A stretch of 64,000 bases of DNA from an uncultured Oscillospiraceae bacterium (GCA_900548545.1 URKX01000002.1:1-64000); one strand, 5' to 3'. Shown: positions 14,757-24,171, counted from the stretch's first letter. Notes: a model not told the origin generated them from the letters alone. Numbers and translations: made by a program.

Positions 14757-17111
14757 TCACTTCAACTCCGCGATGGTCACGCCGCTTTCGCCCTCGCCAT
14801 AGGTGCCCAAGCGGAAGCTTTTCACCTGGGCGCACCGCCGAAGATGCTGCTGCACCGCTGCCCGCAGGGCGCCGGTCCCTTTGCCGTGGATGATGGTCAC
14901 CTGGGACAGGTGCATCCGGGAAGCCCGGTCCAGGAAGCTGTCCACTTCCATCAGGGCCTCCTCCACCGTCTGGCCCCGCAGGTCCAGGCTGGAGGAAGCC
15001 TCCGGGGTGGACACGCTCTTGGTGACCGTACGGCCGGGATTTTTCTTCTTCAGCTGCCGTTTGCTCAGCAGCCGGATGTTGGACAGAGGCACCCGGGTCT
15101 TGATGATCCCCGCCTGGACCAGCACAAAGCCGTCCTTTGGTTCCTCCAGCACCGTGGCGTCCTTGTCGATGTCGTAAATCAGCACGTCGTCCCCCACCTG
15201 GAGAGGCCGGGGCAGGGTGTAGTTGTCGTCCCGCCGCTGGTGCACCGGGTCGGAAGCGCTCTCCATCTCCTTCAAGCCAGAACGCAGCCTGGCCTTTTGC
15301 TCCGCGGACAGCTGCTTGTTTTTCTGACGGCGCAGGTCCTCCAGCTCGTTTAAAAGGGCGTCAGCCTGCCGCCGTGTCTTCTGGACGATCTGGGCTGCCT
15401 CCTGCCGGGCCCGCTCCACCTCTTTTTGAAACTGGGCCTCCGCCTCCTCTTTCAGGCGCTGGGCCTCCTGCTCGCTCTGTTTGGCACGCTCCGCCGAGGC
15501 CCGCAGGGACTGGAGCTCTTCCTCCATCTTCCGGCGGTCCTCCTCCAGGCGTCCCACCACCTGCTCAAAGGCGTTGCTCTCGGTGCTGACCAGCTCCCTG
15601 GCCCGGTGGACGATAGCCTCGTCCATGCCCAGGCGCTGGGAGATGGCAAAGGCGTTGGATTTGCCCGGCACGCCGATAAGCAGACGGTAGGTGGGCCGCA
15701 GGGTGGCCACGTCAAACTCGCAGCAGCCGTTCTCCACACCGGGGGTCTGGATGGCGTAGGCTTTCAGTTCGGCGTAGTGGGTGGTGCAGGCAAGCCGCGC
15801 CCCCCGGCTGCGCAGCTTCTCGATGATGGACTCGGCCAAGGCGGCGCCCTCCACCGGATCGGTGCCGGCGCCCAGCTCGTCCAGCAGGATCAGACTGCTG
15901 TTGTCCACCACCTGGAAGATCTGGATGATATTCACCATGTGGGAGGAAAAGGTGGAAAGGGACTGCTCAATGCTCTGTTCGTCGCCGATGTCCGCCAAAA
16001 TGTGCCGGAACACAGAAACGCAGCTGCCCTCCCCCGCCGGGATCATCAAGCCGCACATGGCCATCAAGGTCAGCAGGCCAATGGTCTTTAAAGCCACGGT
16101 CTTGCCGCCGGTGTTGGGGCCTGTGATGATCAGGGTGTCAAATCCCACCCCCAGGGTGATGTCCGTAGGCACCACCTTCTCTTTGGCGATGAGGGGATGC
16201 CGGGCGCTGTGTAGGACGATCTTCCCGTCCTCCCCCACCTGGGGCACCACGGCCTTCATCTTGTAGGCCACCTGGGCTTTGGCGAAAATCAAGTCCAGCT
16301 CCACGGCATAGTGGTAGCTTTCGATGATGGAATCCGCAAAAGACCCCGCCTCGCCGGAAAGCTCCAGCAAGATCCGGGAGATTTCCTCCTGCTCGTCAGA
16401 GCGCAGCACACGGATCTCGTTGTTCAGCTCCACCACGCTCATGGGCTCGATGAACACGGTGGCCCCACTGGCGGAAGTGTCGTGGACCAGGCCCGGCACT
16501 TCTCCCCGGAACTCGGCCTTCACCGGCACCACGTACCGGCCACCACGCTGGGTGACCAGGCTCTCTTGCAAATGCTTTTGATGGCCCGGGGAGCGGATCA
16601 GCTTGTCCAGCTGGTCCCGCACCCGCTGGGAAGCCGCCCGGATCTTCCGCCGGATGGCAGCCAAGGCCGGGGAAGCGCTGTCGGCCACCTCTTCCTCGCT
16701 GACAATGCAGGTGAAGATCTTCTCCTCCAAATACTTGTTAGGGGAGAGCACCTCAAACCGGCCCGTGAGTGCCGTGCGGACACTTTCGCTTTTGCCCCAC
16801 CACTGGGTCAGCCCCCGGATGGTCCGCAGGGTTGCACCGATGTCCAGCAGCTCCCGCAGTCCCAATCCGCCCCCGGCCTGGGCACGGCGCAGGGGGTTGG
16901 TCACGTTCTTCATGCCGTAAAAGGAAGGGGCGCCGAATTTGGCCATGGCCACAAAGGCGGCGTCGGTTTCCTCCAAAAGCCACTTGGCTTCGGCGGCGGT
17001 GTGCACCGGGGAAAGCTCCCGGGCCAGCTGGGCGCCGTCCTCACTGGAAGCCTCCGCTGCCACCATCTCTAAAATTTTATCCAGCTCTAAGGCTTTTGTA
17101 TGTTTGTCCAT
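14757..17111 (-). CDS. mutS2: Endonuclease MutS2
   Basis: MutS2, 784 residues, the normal length. It acts in suppression of homologous recombination and, in Bacillus, in rescue of collided ribosomes. The N-terminal core/clamp region is followed by the ABC-type ATPase with GPNTGGKT Walker A near residue 335 and Walker B LILLDELGAGTDP near 410. A coiled coil at about 515-630 (alternating E, K, R, Q) and the C-terminal Smr nuclease domain follow, with LDLRGQTVEEA near residue 712 and HGKGTGAL near 745. It lies downstream of recO on the same strand with a 135-base gap. Confidence 0.96.
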   Translation of the reverse strand: MDKHTKALELDKILEMVAAEASSEDGAQLARELSPVHTAAEAKWLLEETDAAFVAMAKFGAPSFYGMKNVTNPLRRAQAGGGLGLRELLDIGATLRTIRGLTQWWGKSESVRTALTGRFEVLSPNKYLEEKIFTCIVSEEEVADSASPALAAIRRKIRAASQRVRDQLDKLIRSPGHQKHLQESLVTQRGGRYVVPVKAEFRGEVPGLVHDTSASGATVFIEPMSVVELNNEIRVLRSDEQEEISRILLELSGEAGSFADSIIESYHYAVELDLIFAKAQVAYKMKAVVPQVGEDGKIVLHSARHPLIAKEKVVPTDITLGVGFDTLIITGPNTGGKTVALKTIGLLTLMAMCGLMIPAGEGSCVSVFRHILADIGDEQSIEQSLSTFSSHMVNIIQIFQVVDNSSLILLDELGAGTDPVEGAALAESIIEKLRSRGARLACTTHYAELKAYAIQTPGVENGCCEFDVATLRPTYRLLIGVPGKSNAFAISQRLGMDEAIVHRARELVSTESNAFEQVVGRLEEDRRKMEEELQSLRASAERAKQSEQEAQRLKEEAEAQFQKEVERARQEAAQIVQKTRRQADALLNELEDLRRQKNKQLSAEQKARLRSGLKEMESASDPVHQRRDDNYTLPRPLQVGDDVLIYDIDKDATVLEEPKDGFVLVQAGIIKTRVPLSNIRLLSKRQLKKKNPGRTVTKSVSTPEASSSLDLRGQTVEEALMEVDSFLDRASRMHLSQVTIIHGKGTGALRAAVQQHLRRCAQVKSFRLGTYGEGESGVTIAELK

Positions 17112-17246
17112 CTTTTCTGTTCCTCAAAGTATCCGTCTTTCGTTTCGAAACTATGTAAAGCGTTTCTGCTTTTCACGCCTGAGAAAGCTCAGGAATATCC
17201 GGTGAAGGATCTCCCAGCCTATGTAAAGTAAATTTCTTGATATAAA

Positions 17247-17990
17247 TCAAAGCAAACTGTAGTAGAAATCCAATGTCTTGGGCCGGCGCTGGAGGATATG
17301 CAGCGTGTAGGCTTCCGCGGCAGCGGAAAGCTCCTGCTGGGCCCGGGGCGTCACCGCAAAGGAAAAGATCTTCTCAAAGTCCGAAAAGACGATATGCCGC
17401 ATGGCGGTAAGGGCCCCGGGGGACAGCAAGCAGCTGGGATCACCGTTGTCGATGTAGCAGTCGCCGCAGTACAGTTCCCCCCGGTTCACCTTAAAGTACA
17501 TCCGTTCCGCCTCATAGGCCCCGCAGTTGGCGCAGTAGGCCAAGTTGGGCATATACCCTGCCTCGGACAGCATGCGCAGCTCCACAATGGCCTTGAGCGC
17601 CGGCTGGGGCCGGGTGCCCTTGCACAAAAAGTGAAGGGCATTGAGCACCAACCGCAAAAACACGGCAGATTCCACTCCTTCCGGCACCAGCTCTGCAGCC
17701 AGCTGGCAGAAATACTGGGCCAAGGCCAGGGCAGTCACATCCCGGCGCAGGTCGAAAAACACTTCCAGGGGAAAGGCCTCGTTGATGTTGTAGGTTTCTT
17801 TTCCCTTGGAGAGCTTTAACCGGGAATAGCACAAAAGCCCCGTGCCGGCGTTTTTAGAATCCTTCAGGTTTTTGGCCCGCCGGGCAAACGCCCGCACCAC
17901 CCCTTCATCTTGGGTGAGCACCGTCACCAGACGGTCGCTCTCCCCCACCGTCTGTTCCTTGATGATCAGCCCCTGGGTGACTACTTGCAT
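17247..17990 (-). CDS. recO: DNA repair protein RecO
   Basis: RecO, about 247 residues, mediates RecA loading with RecFR. The N-terminal OB fold is seen in residues 1-80 (TQGLIIKEQTVGESDRLVTVLT). The helical region has the four-cysteine zinc motif, CANC near residue 152 and CGDC near 173. ATG at 17990 is chosen because GGGGAGGGG lies just upstream; the in-frame codon at 18017 adds nine residues. It overlaps the preceding small yqzL-like gene, as part of the era-yqzL-recO order conserved in Firmicutes. Confidence 0.94.
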   Translation of the reverse strand: MQVVTQGLIIKEQTVGESDRLVTVLTQDEGVVRAFARRAKNLKDSKNAGTGLLCYSRLKLSKGKETYNINEAFPLEVFFDLRRDVTALALAQYFCQLAAELVPEGVESAVFLRLVLNALHFLCKGTRPQPALKAIVELRMLSEAGYMPNLAYCANCGAYEAERMYFKVNRGELYCGDCYIDNGDPSCLLSPGALTAMRHIVFSDFEKIFSFAVTPRAQQELSAAAEAYTLHILQRRPKTLDFYYSLL

Positions 17991-18093
17991 ATTGCCCCTC
18001 CCCTGCCACGCAGTCACGAGCCTGCGTGTACTTGATATAATCCGAGATCCTGCCTGTCCGGTAAAAGCTTTCCCAAGCCTGTTTCACATCCAC
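17905..18093 (-). CDS. YqzL-like small protein
   Basis: A GTG-started frame of 62 codons between era and recO. The first 23 residues, including SFYRTGRISDYIKY, resemble YqzL, a protein of about 45-50 residues found at exactly this place in many Firmicutes (pattern F..TG.IDAYLLYK). The ribosome binding site AGGGGGAG lies five bases before the GTG at 18093. The tail is longer than usual and overlaps the recO start out of frame by about 85 bases. Position, start signal and motif support a real gene; its function is unknown in the family. Confidence 0.6.
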   Translation of the reverse strand: MDVKQAWESFYRTGRISDYIKYTQARDCVAGEGQYASSHPGADHQGTDGGGERPSGDGAHPR

Positions 18094-18244
18094 AAACGCT
18101 CCCCCTTTCGGAAGGGAAAAAGTCCCCTTCTCTAAAAAGAGTATTTGCCGATCTTCCCGGCATATGACAGGAAAACTTTTGTTTGTTCGACAGGTTTTGG
18201 CACCTTTCCCGGCAAGTTTGTGCTATGGCGCCGGGAAATCCGCC

Positions 18245-19159
18245 TTACATCTCCAGGTCTTTCTCCGAAAATCCCAGGCTTTGCAAGGTTTCAGGACGCT
18301 GGCGCCAATCCTCTTTCACTTTTACCCACAACTGCAAATTCACCTTGCAGTCGAAAAAACGCTCCATATCCTGGCGGGCGTTGGTGCCGATCTTCTTCAG
18401 CATAGCGCCGCCTTTGCCGATCAGGATGCCCTTGTGGCCGCTTTTCTCGCAGTAAATGGTCACGTCGATATCCAAGATGCCGTCCCGGTCCTTCATCCGC
18501 TCGGTGACAGCCGCCACCCCGTGGGGCACTTCCTTATCCAACAGCCGCAGTACTTTCTCCCGGACGATCTCCCCAGCGATGACCCGCTCCGGCTGGTCGG
18601 TGAGGGTGTCTTCCGGGAACAGATGGCCGCCGGGCATACACAGATTTTTCAGTTCCCCCAGGAGATCCTCCATGCCGTTGCCGTCCCGGGCGGAAACAGG
18701 CACCACCGCCTGGAAGTCGTACAGGGAGGAATACTGGGCGATCTGCTCCATAATGGGGCTTTTGTCCTCCAACAGGTCGATTTTATTGATGGCCAGCACC
18801 GCGGGGATCTTCCCCTTCCTAAACCGGCGGATCAGTTCCTCATCGGCTTTGGAAAGGGGCGCCCCCGCCTCTGTAACCAGCAGGCAGGCGTCTACACCGT
18901 CCACCGTGGTAGTGACGGACTTCATCATGTAATCTCCCAAGGAGGTCTTGGGTTTCATTAAGCCGGGGGTGTCCAAAAACACCAGCTGGTCCTCCCCCTG
19001 GGTGAGCACCCCCATAATGCGGGTGCGGGTGGTCTGGGGCTTTTTAGACACAATGGCGATCTTTTGGCCGATGAGTTGGTTCAGCACCGAGGACTTCCCC
19101 ACGTTGGGCCGTCCCACAATGGCGATGAACGCAGAGCGTTCTTGAGGCATTGCTTCCAT
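18245..19159 (-). CDS. era: GTPase Era
   Basis: Era, about 304 residues, a GTPase that binds the 3' end of 16S rRNA during 30S maturation. The G domain shows GRPNVGKSS (G1) near residue 16, DTPG (G3) near 64, NKID (G4) near 127 and the SAR G5 motif. The C-terminal KH domain has the GHKGILIGKGG motif near residue 250. The start ATG at 19159 is chosen because AAAGGAC lies upstream at good spacing. It follows the dgkA-type gene by about 60 bases. Confidence 0.96.
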   Translation of the reverse strand: MEAMPQERSAFIAIVGRPNVGKSSVLNQLIGQKIAIVSKKPQTTRTRIMGVLTQGEDQLVFLDTPGLMKPKTSLGDYMMKSVTTTVDGVDACLLVTEAGAPLSKADEELIRRFRKGKIPAVLAINKIDLLEDKSPIMEQIAQYSSLYDFQAVVPVSARDGNGMEDLLGELKNLCMPGGHLFPEDTLTDQPERVIAGEIVREKVLRLLDKEVPHGVAAVTERMKDRDGILDIDVTIYCEKSGHKGILIGKGGAMLKKIGTNARQDMERFFDCKVNLQLWVKVKEDWRQRPETLQSLGFSEKDLEM

Positions 19160-19221
19160 TTCGACCGTCCTTTCTTTATACAACACAAGGGGGCACCGCG
19201 AGCCCGCGGCGCCTCCCCACT

Positions 19222-19749
19222 CTACTTATTTCCATGACGGAACCTGTCCAGCCGCTCTTCCAGCCACACAGGCCCCCAAAACACGAACCACACTGCCAAA
19301 ACCAAGGAACCCACTCCCACGGCCAGATAGACCGGGTTGCGCAAAATCACCCGCAACAAGTTCCACAGCTCCGGCCGGAACAGGATGACCACCCCCACCA
19401 GCAAAGCTCCCATGGCGGCCAGGAGCACCCCTCCCGCGGCCACGTCTTTAACAAAGCGGATGTACCGGTTCCTGTTTTTCTGGGTAAAATCGCAAAGTTT
19501 TTCCACAGCGGTGTTCAGCATTTCCGCGGCCATCACCGAACCAATAGCCAAAAACAAACAGGCCAACTCCCCCCGGCTCAGGGAAAGCCGGGATGCGAAA
19601 AATAACACATAGGCGCACATCACCAGGTGGATGCGCATATTCCGCTCGGACCGGATGCAGGCGCCAACCCCCCGGAAAGCATCGGCAAAGCTCTGCCACA
19701 CTTTCCGTTTCTCCTTGGGATCGTAGTTACTCACGAGGGGTCGTGGCAT
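19222..19749 (-). CDS. DgkA-type diacylglycerol/undecaprenol kinase
   Basis: A membrane kinase of the DgkA family, 175 residues, longer than the usual 120-140. The family motif E-x-x-NTA-x-E is present (AAEMLNTAVEKLCDFTQ), with the KD/AAG motif (KDVAAGGVLL) after it. Four hydrophobic segments are visible; the last, about residues 140-160, is an addition to the core. In Gram-positive bacteria the enzyme usually phosphorylates undecaprenol. The ATG overlaps the end of ybeY by 23 bases. A GTG at 19734 inside the ybeY stop region is an alternative start; neither has a clear ribosome binding site. Confidence 0.88.
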   Translation of the reverse strand: MPRPLVSNYDPKEKRKVWQSFADAFRGVGACIRSERNMRIHLVMCAYVLFFASRLSLSRGELACLFLAIGSVMAAEMLNTAVEKLCDFTQKNRNRYIRFVKDVAAGGVLLAAMGALLVGVVILFRPELWNLLRVILRNPVYLAVGVGSLVLAVWFVFWGPVWLEERLDRFRHGNK

Positions 19750-20233
19750 AGCTGGCGCTGGCAGGCAGGCCTAGTTCCCGCATGACCTGCTCTTCCTTCT
19801 CCCGCATACGGACCCGGGCCAAACCGCCAGCCTCGTGGTCATATCCCAGCAGGTGCAGCATGGAGTGCGCCGTCAAAAAGCCCATTTCCCGCTCAAAGCT
19901 GTGGCCATAGGTTTTGGCCTGCTCCATGGCTTTGGGCACAGAGATCACAATATCCCCCAAGATCTTCGCCCCGGTTTCGTGGTTTATGTCGTACTGGCCG
20001 TTCTCCCCCATGGGGAAGGAAAGCACGTCCGTGGGGGCGTCGATATTCCGGTACTGCCGGTTCATTTCTTGGATCTGATCGTTATCCACAAAGGAAACGC
20101 TGATCTCAGCGGAATCCTTGAAGCCCTCCAATTGGAGCACCGCATGGCAGCAACGGCGGATAAGCATACGGATGCCCGTGGGGATTTTCACCGCTTTCTG
20201 CTGGTTTGAAATGATCACTCTGATTTTTTCCAT
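19727..20233 (-). CDS. ybeY: Endoribonuclease YbeY
   Basis: YbeY, a zinc-dependent endoribonuclease involved in rRNA maturation, 168 residues. The catalytic zinc motif H-x3-H-x5-H is seen as HSMLHLLGYDH near residue 120. DAPTDVLSFP is also conserved. The start ATG at 20233 has AAAGGAAC upstream; the longer frame to 20302 lacks a site and conservation. It sits between phoH and the dgkA-like gene, the conserved order. Confidence 0.95.
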   Translation of the reverse strand: MEKIRVIISNQQKAVKIPTGIRMLIRRCCHAVLQLEGFKDSAEISVSFVDNDQIQEMNRQYRNIDAPTDVLSFPMGENGQYDINHETGAKILGDIVISVPKAMEQAKTYGHSFEREMGFLTAHSMLHLLGYDHEAGGLARVRMREKEEQVMRELGLPASASYATTPRE

Positions 20234-20319
20234 TCTCTGCACCGTTCCTTTCTGTGGGTTTCCCAAATTTTTCCTTACCCGGCTCCCTATAATTTCTCTC
20301 ATTACAGAGTTTTCGCCGT

Positions 20320-21285
20320 TTACTTCGCAGCGCGGCTGGCCCGCTCGTAAGCCCGGATGATATCCTGCACCAGCTTGTGGCGCACCACGTCTTTCTCCGT
20401 AAAGCGGAAAATGGCGATGTCGTCCACTCCTTTTAAAATGCGCACTGCTTCTTTCAAACCGGAGCGTTTCCCATCTGGCAAGTCGATCTGGGTCACGTCC
20501 CCGGTGATGACCATTTTCGAGTTGAACCCCAGCCGGGTGAGGAACATTTTCATCTGCTCCCCGGTGGTGTTCTGGGCCTCGTCCAGGATGATGAAGCTGT
20601 CGTCCAGGGTGCGGCCCCGCATATAGGCCAAGGGCGCCACCTCGATATTGCCCCGCTCCACATAGCGCTGGTAAGTTTCGGCCCCCAGCATATCGAACAG
20701 GGCATCGTACAGGGGACGCAGGTAGGGATCCACCTTCTGCTGCAAATCACCGGGCAAAAATCCCAGCTTCTCCCCTGCTTCCACTGCCGGGCGGGTGAGG
20801 ATGATCCGGTTCACCTGCTGGGCCCGGAAAGCATTGACCGCCATGGCCACAGCCAGATAAGTTTTTCCGGTGCCCGCAGGCCCCACCCCGATGGTGATGG
20901 TATTCTCCTTGATATTCTGGCAATAGGTGCGCTGGCCCACAGTTTTAGGCTTGATGGGCTTGCCCTTGCTGGTGATGCATACCACATCCCCCGCCAGGCT
21001 GGCCACCTTATCCTCACTGTCCTCCCCCACCATACGGATACAGTACCGCACATTCTGCTCGGTGAGGGTTTCGCCGCTTCCGATAAGTGTCAGAAGGCTT
21101 TTCACCGTGCGGGAAGCCTTGTCTACGGCTTCCGGGTCATCCCCGGTGACCTTCAATTCCGAGTCCCGCACCACCAGGGCCACACCAAACTCTTTTTCGA
21201 TCAGCCGGACATTCTCGTCAAAATTTCCAAAGAGGGCTTCCGCCTGGCCCAACCTGTCTAAATTGATTTTCTGCTCCAAACACAT
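20320..21285 (-). CDS. PhoH-like ATPase
   Basis: PhoH/PhoL-family P-loop ATPase, about 321 residues, cytosolic. An N-terminal KH-like region of about 100 residues is followed by the ATPase: GPAGTGKTYLAVA Walker A near residue 130, and Walker B FIILDEAQNTT near residue 235. TRPAVEAGEKLGFLPGD is characteristic. The start ATG at 21285 follows ACGGGAGA; the long frame upstream has no conserved sequence. It sits between yqfD and ybeY. The precise function is still unclear; an RNA-related role is inferred from gene order. Confidence 0.94.
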   Translation of the reverse strand: MCLEQKINLDRLGQAEALFGNFDENVRLIEKEFGVALVVRDSELKVTGDDPEAVDKASRTVKSLLTLIGSGETLTEQNVRYCIRMVGEDSEDKVASLAGDVVCITSKGKPIKPKTVGQRTYCQNIKENTITIGVGPAGTGKTYLAVAMAVNAFRAQQVNRIILTRPAVEAGEKLGFLPGDLQQKVDPYLRPLYDALFDMLGAETYQRYVERGNIEVAPLAYMRGRTLDDSFIILDEAQNTTGEQMKMFLTRLGFNSKMVITGDVTQIDLPDGKRSGLKEAVRILKGVDDIAIFRFTEKDVVRHKLVQDIIRAYERASRAAK

Positions 21286-21433
21286 TTCTCCCGTTTCCTG
21301 GGGACGTCTTCCCTGCGGTGACAGGGAGAACCCTGCCGCATTTTGCCCCATGGAGTTATTATAGCACAAGGCATAGAGATTCTTCAAGGGAAAACACTAT
21401 GAATACTCACCAAAATTTTTCTCCCCGCCTATG

Positions 21434-22636
21434 CTATTCAACTGAAATTTTTCGCACATTACCGATCTCTTCTTCACATCTGCACTGTGCTGTCAACACA
21501 CAAACGCCATTTTGGAACTGGTAGGAGAGGTTTTCCTCTACCACTTCGCTGCCGGCAGGGAGCTCCTCCCGCTGGAGCTGGCGCAGTTGGAGCAAAGCGG
21601 CCTCCTTCCAGGCATCCTCCTCCAAGAGCACACGCTCCTCCTCCAGGGAAACATAGGTGGTCTTCTCCCACACCAGGGGCAAATCCTTCCCCAAGGGGCT
21701 CCAAGGGGTGGATTCCTTCCACTGGGAAACACCCTCCTCTGGGAAGGTGTTCAACCCCAGGGGGATGCGCAGCCCAAAGACCACCAGGGAGTAGGATTCC
21801 CATCGCTGGCCCGTGGGGGAATCAACAACTTTCTCCTGGGGCACCTCCACCGTAAATTCCCGGTAAGTGAGGGCACGCACGCTGCCCCGGGCCGCCCCCA
21901 AGATCTGGTAAGGGTCCTCCGCCGGCGGGGAATAGGGGTCCTGCTCTTGCTCATACAGCCCGGCAATCAGCATCTGCCCAGCCTCCACGGTGTCCCCCGG
22001 GGAAACCACCGGGCGCCCCCGTTCCGCCTGGATGGAAAGGATGGTCCCCGGCCGGGTGGCCACCATATTGGACCACTCCCGGTCATCCACCACCTCCGGG
22101 GCCTCCAGGCTCTCCCGCAGGGAGATCTCCACAAAGCACCCTCCAGTGTTGATGGAAAGCCATGTGATGCCCGGCAAGTCATTTTGGATGGCCAAAGCCG
22201 CTGCCTTCGCATCCAGCCCTTTGAGGGACACCCCCAGAGACACCCCGTGCTGCCGGGCAGCTTCCAACACTTGGGAAACCGGCAAGGTCTCCGCGCCTGT
22301 CACCGTGACACCCCAACAAAACCCGCTTAAAGCCAGGTAGATCACCACCCCTAGCAGGGATCCCACCGCCAGGCCCTTTTGACGCCACAGGCGGGCGATG
22401 AAAAAGGGCAGCCCACCCCGGCAGCGAAGCTTGGGGCGGATCCCGCACCGCCGGAACAGGGGGCGCAGGCACCCATACTGCCTGGCCTTCCCCCGAAGGA
22501 TCAGGCAGCCCTCTTCCCGGCGGAACCCCCAAAACTCCACCCCAGAACGGGCAGCGGCGTTGAGGAACCGGGGGCCATTGCCACGGGCCTCAAACTCCAC
22601 CCATCCAGTGAGGGAATGGGCAAGCCGCTCCATCAT
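21434..22636 (-). CDS. yqfD: Sporulation protein YqfD
   Basis: YqfD, about 400 residues, needed for sporulation in Bacillus. One membrane helix at about residues 90-110 separates an N-terminal cytoplasmic region (residues 1-85, with GNGPRFLNAAARSGV) from a large extracytoplasmic region. The typical family phrases ITWLSINTGGCFVEISLRE and RPGTILSIQAERGRPVVSPGDTVEAGQMLI are present. The start ATG at 22636 overlaps the yqfC stop (ATGA), with GGGGGGAGG upstream. The last 50 residues form a charged domain with several glutamates. Confidence 0.93.
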   Translation of the reverse strand: MMERLAHSLTGWVEFEARGNGPRFLNAAARSGVEFWGFRREEGCLILRGKARQYGCLRPLFRRCGIRPKLRCRGGLPFFIARLWRQKGLAVGSLLGVVIYLALSGFCWGVTVTGAETLPVSQVLEAARQHGVSLGVSLKGLDAKAAALAIQNDLPGITWLSINTGGCFVEISLRESLEAPEVVDDREWSNMVATRPGTILSIQAERGRPVVSPGDTVEAGQMLIAGLYEQEQDPYSPPAEDPYQILGAARGSVRALTYREFTVEVPQEKVVDSPTGQRWESYSLVVFGLRIPLGLNTFPEEGVSQWKESTPWSPLGKDLPLVWEKTTYVSLEEERVLLEEDAWKEAALLQLRQLQREELPAGSEVVEENLSYQFQNGVCVLTAQCRCEEEIGNVRKISVE

Positions 22637-22905
22637 GGTTCCTCCCCCCTCTCTCTTTTCAGGCTGTGGGAAGGGACCTCCCCATATAGGTACGCCACCT
22701 GCTGGATGACGCCCTCGATCACCGCAGCCGTATCGGTAAGCTTTACAAGCCTCAGCCCCCGGCCTATGAAACACAGGGCCAGCTTGCCCGCCCGGAATAC
22801 CACCTGGTCTTCCTCATATTCCAAAATACCGTCGCAGCCGTCTACCACGGCCCGGCGGTTCCCGGACAGTTCCACAGTCGGCCCGGATACTCGCTGCTGC
22901 TCCAT
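22633..22905 (-). CDS. yqfC: Sporulation protein YqfC
   Basis: A 90-residue YabP/YqfC family protein. The family pattern is a short beta-rich domain: GNRRAVVDGCDGILEYEEDQVVFRAG, then RGLRLVKLTDTAAVIEG at about residues 48-66. It is produced in the mother cell under sigma E in Bacillus. It is the first gene of the yqfC-yqfD-phoH-ybeY series and is divergent from the ylbJ-like gene; the 106-base gap must hold both promoters. Confidence 0.9.
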   Translation of the reverse strand: MEQQRVSGPTVELSGNRRAVVDGCDGILEYEEDQVVFRAGKLALCFIGRGLRLVKLTDTAAVIEGVIQQVAYLYGEVPSHSLKRERGEEP

Positions 22906-23011
22906 TGACCCGCCCCCTTTGCTCCTTGGTCTATTCCTATGAACCGCTAGGGGAATGTATCACACGCACCCGGCATAGGATGGCACATGACATTGGGAAG
23001 GAGGCGTGTTT
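22906..23011. promoter_or_regulatory. Divergent promoter region of yqfC and ylbJ
   Basis: This short gap separates two divergent sporulation genes. On the plus strand CATAGGAT at 22974-22981 resembles a sigma E or sigma G -10 element (CATANNNT), with AT-containing sequence GAATGTAT about 13 bases upstream. No sigma A-type pair is evident. The assignment to a sporulation sigma factor is inference. Confidence 0.35.
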
Positions 23012-24169
23012 GTGAGGAAACACCGTGACCACCTGTGGGAAACATGGGGAGCTTTGGGGGCTGTTGCCTTTGGGGCAGGGTTGCTGCTCTACCCAGCCCA
23101 CGTGCAAGAAAGCGTTGCCGCCAGCAGCCTTTACTGCCTCACGGCCCTGGTGCCCTCCCTGTTCCCCTTTATGGTCTTGAGCAGCTTTGGGGTGCGCTCC
23201 GGCACCGGGGAGATGTTGGCAAAACTTTTGGGGCCTGTCACCCGCACCCTGTTCCGGCTGCCTGCCGTCTGCGGGGCCACGTTGGTACTGAGCTTCTTTG
23301 GCGGCTATCCCGCGGGAGCACGAGGGGTTTCCCTTTTGTTGGAGGAAGGGAAGATCACCGAAAAGCAGGCAGGCCAGATGATGTCCTTCTGCGTGGCACC
23401 AGGAGCCGCCTTTGTAGTGACGTTTTTGGGTTGCGGCGTGCTGGGGAGCCTCCGTCTGGGGTGGCTGCTGTTCGCTTCGGTGACCCTCTCCGGGCTGATC
23501 CTAGGGGTTTTGGCGGGCTTGGGAAAGCCTCTGCCAGAAAAGCAGCCGTCCTCCCCCGTTTCCCAGAGCAGCAACTCCCCCTTGGTGCAGTCGGTGTGGG
23601 ACGCCTGTTCAGCTGTGGCAAAAATGTGCGGCTGCATCCTGCTGTTTGCAGGGTTCACAGCCATCCTCCGGGGCAGCGGGATCTTCCAAACCGCAGTCCA
23701 GAGCCTTTCTGCCACAGGGCTGTTAGGCCCCCGGGAAACTGCCGCCTGCCTGTCCTTCCTGCTGGAGGTCACCGGAGGGACAGGGGACGCAGCCGCATTG
23801 GGGGTGGCCCCTGTTTTCTACGCTTTCGGGGTGGCCTTTGGAGGGCTGTGCGTCCACTTGCAGGTGTTTTCCTTTTTCCGGGAATTCCCCCTGTCCAAAA
23901 GGTGGTTCTTCCTTACCCGGTTCCTCCATGGGCTGGGGGCCGCAGGGATCTTCCTGGTGCTGCGGCGCATCTTCCCCGGAGAAGCCCAATGGGTATGGGC
24001 GTCCTCCAACGCGCCCTTAGAACCGGGCATCACTGCCTCCACTGCGGCGGGAGGACTTTCCCTGCTACTGATGTGCCTGGCATTCCTGGTATTTGTGGGA
24101 CGTTCCCTGACAAATGCCAGGAAGGAACCCTGTGCCCCTCTTGCACCATCCCAAAAAGATGTGGTATAA
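23012..24169 (+). CDS. ylbJ: YlbJ-like sporulation integral membrane protein
   Basis: About 385 residues with eight to ten hydrophobic helices, a member of the nucleoside recognition/YlbJ family. The motif SFFGGYPAGARGV near residue 92 and CVAPGAAFVVTFLG near 128 are typical. In Bacillus, YlbJ is needed for resistant spores. The GTG at 23012 is chosen because AGGAGG lies seven bases upstream; the GTG at 23006 is too close to it. It is divergent from yqfC. The promoter of the downstream RNA element lies inside its 3' end. Confidence 0.85.
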   Translation: MRKHRDHLWETWGALGAVAFGAGLLLYPAHVQESVAASSLYCLTALVPSLFPFMVLSSFGVRSGTGEMLAKLLGPVTRTLFRLPAVCGATLVLSFFGGYPAGARGVSLLLEEGKITEKQAGQMMSFCVAPGAAFVVTFLGCGVLGSLRLGWLLFASVTLSGLILGVLAGLGKPLPEKQPSSPVSQSSNSPLVQSVWDACSAVAKMCGCILLFAGFTAILRGSGIFQTAVQSLSATGLLGPRETAACLSFLLEVTGGTGDAAALGVAPVFYAFGVAFGGLCVHLQVFSFFREFPLSKRWFFLTRFLHGLGAAGIFLVLRRIFPGEAQWVWASSNAPLEPGITASTAAGGLSLLLMCLAFLVFVGRSLTNARKEPCAPLAPSQKDVV

Positions 24170-24170
24170 T
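24141..24170 (+). promoter_or_regulatory. Promoter of the tandem RNA element and small cysteine protein
   Basis: TTGCAC (24141-24146), 18-base spacer, perfect TATAAT (24165-24170). The box lies in the last codons of ylbJ. Transcription should start around 24177, at the first base of the first structured unit. Confidence 0.75.
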
Positions 24171-24171
24171 A

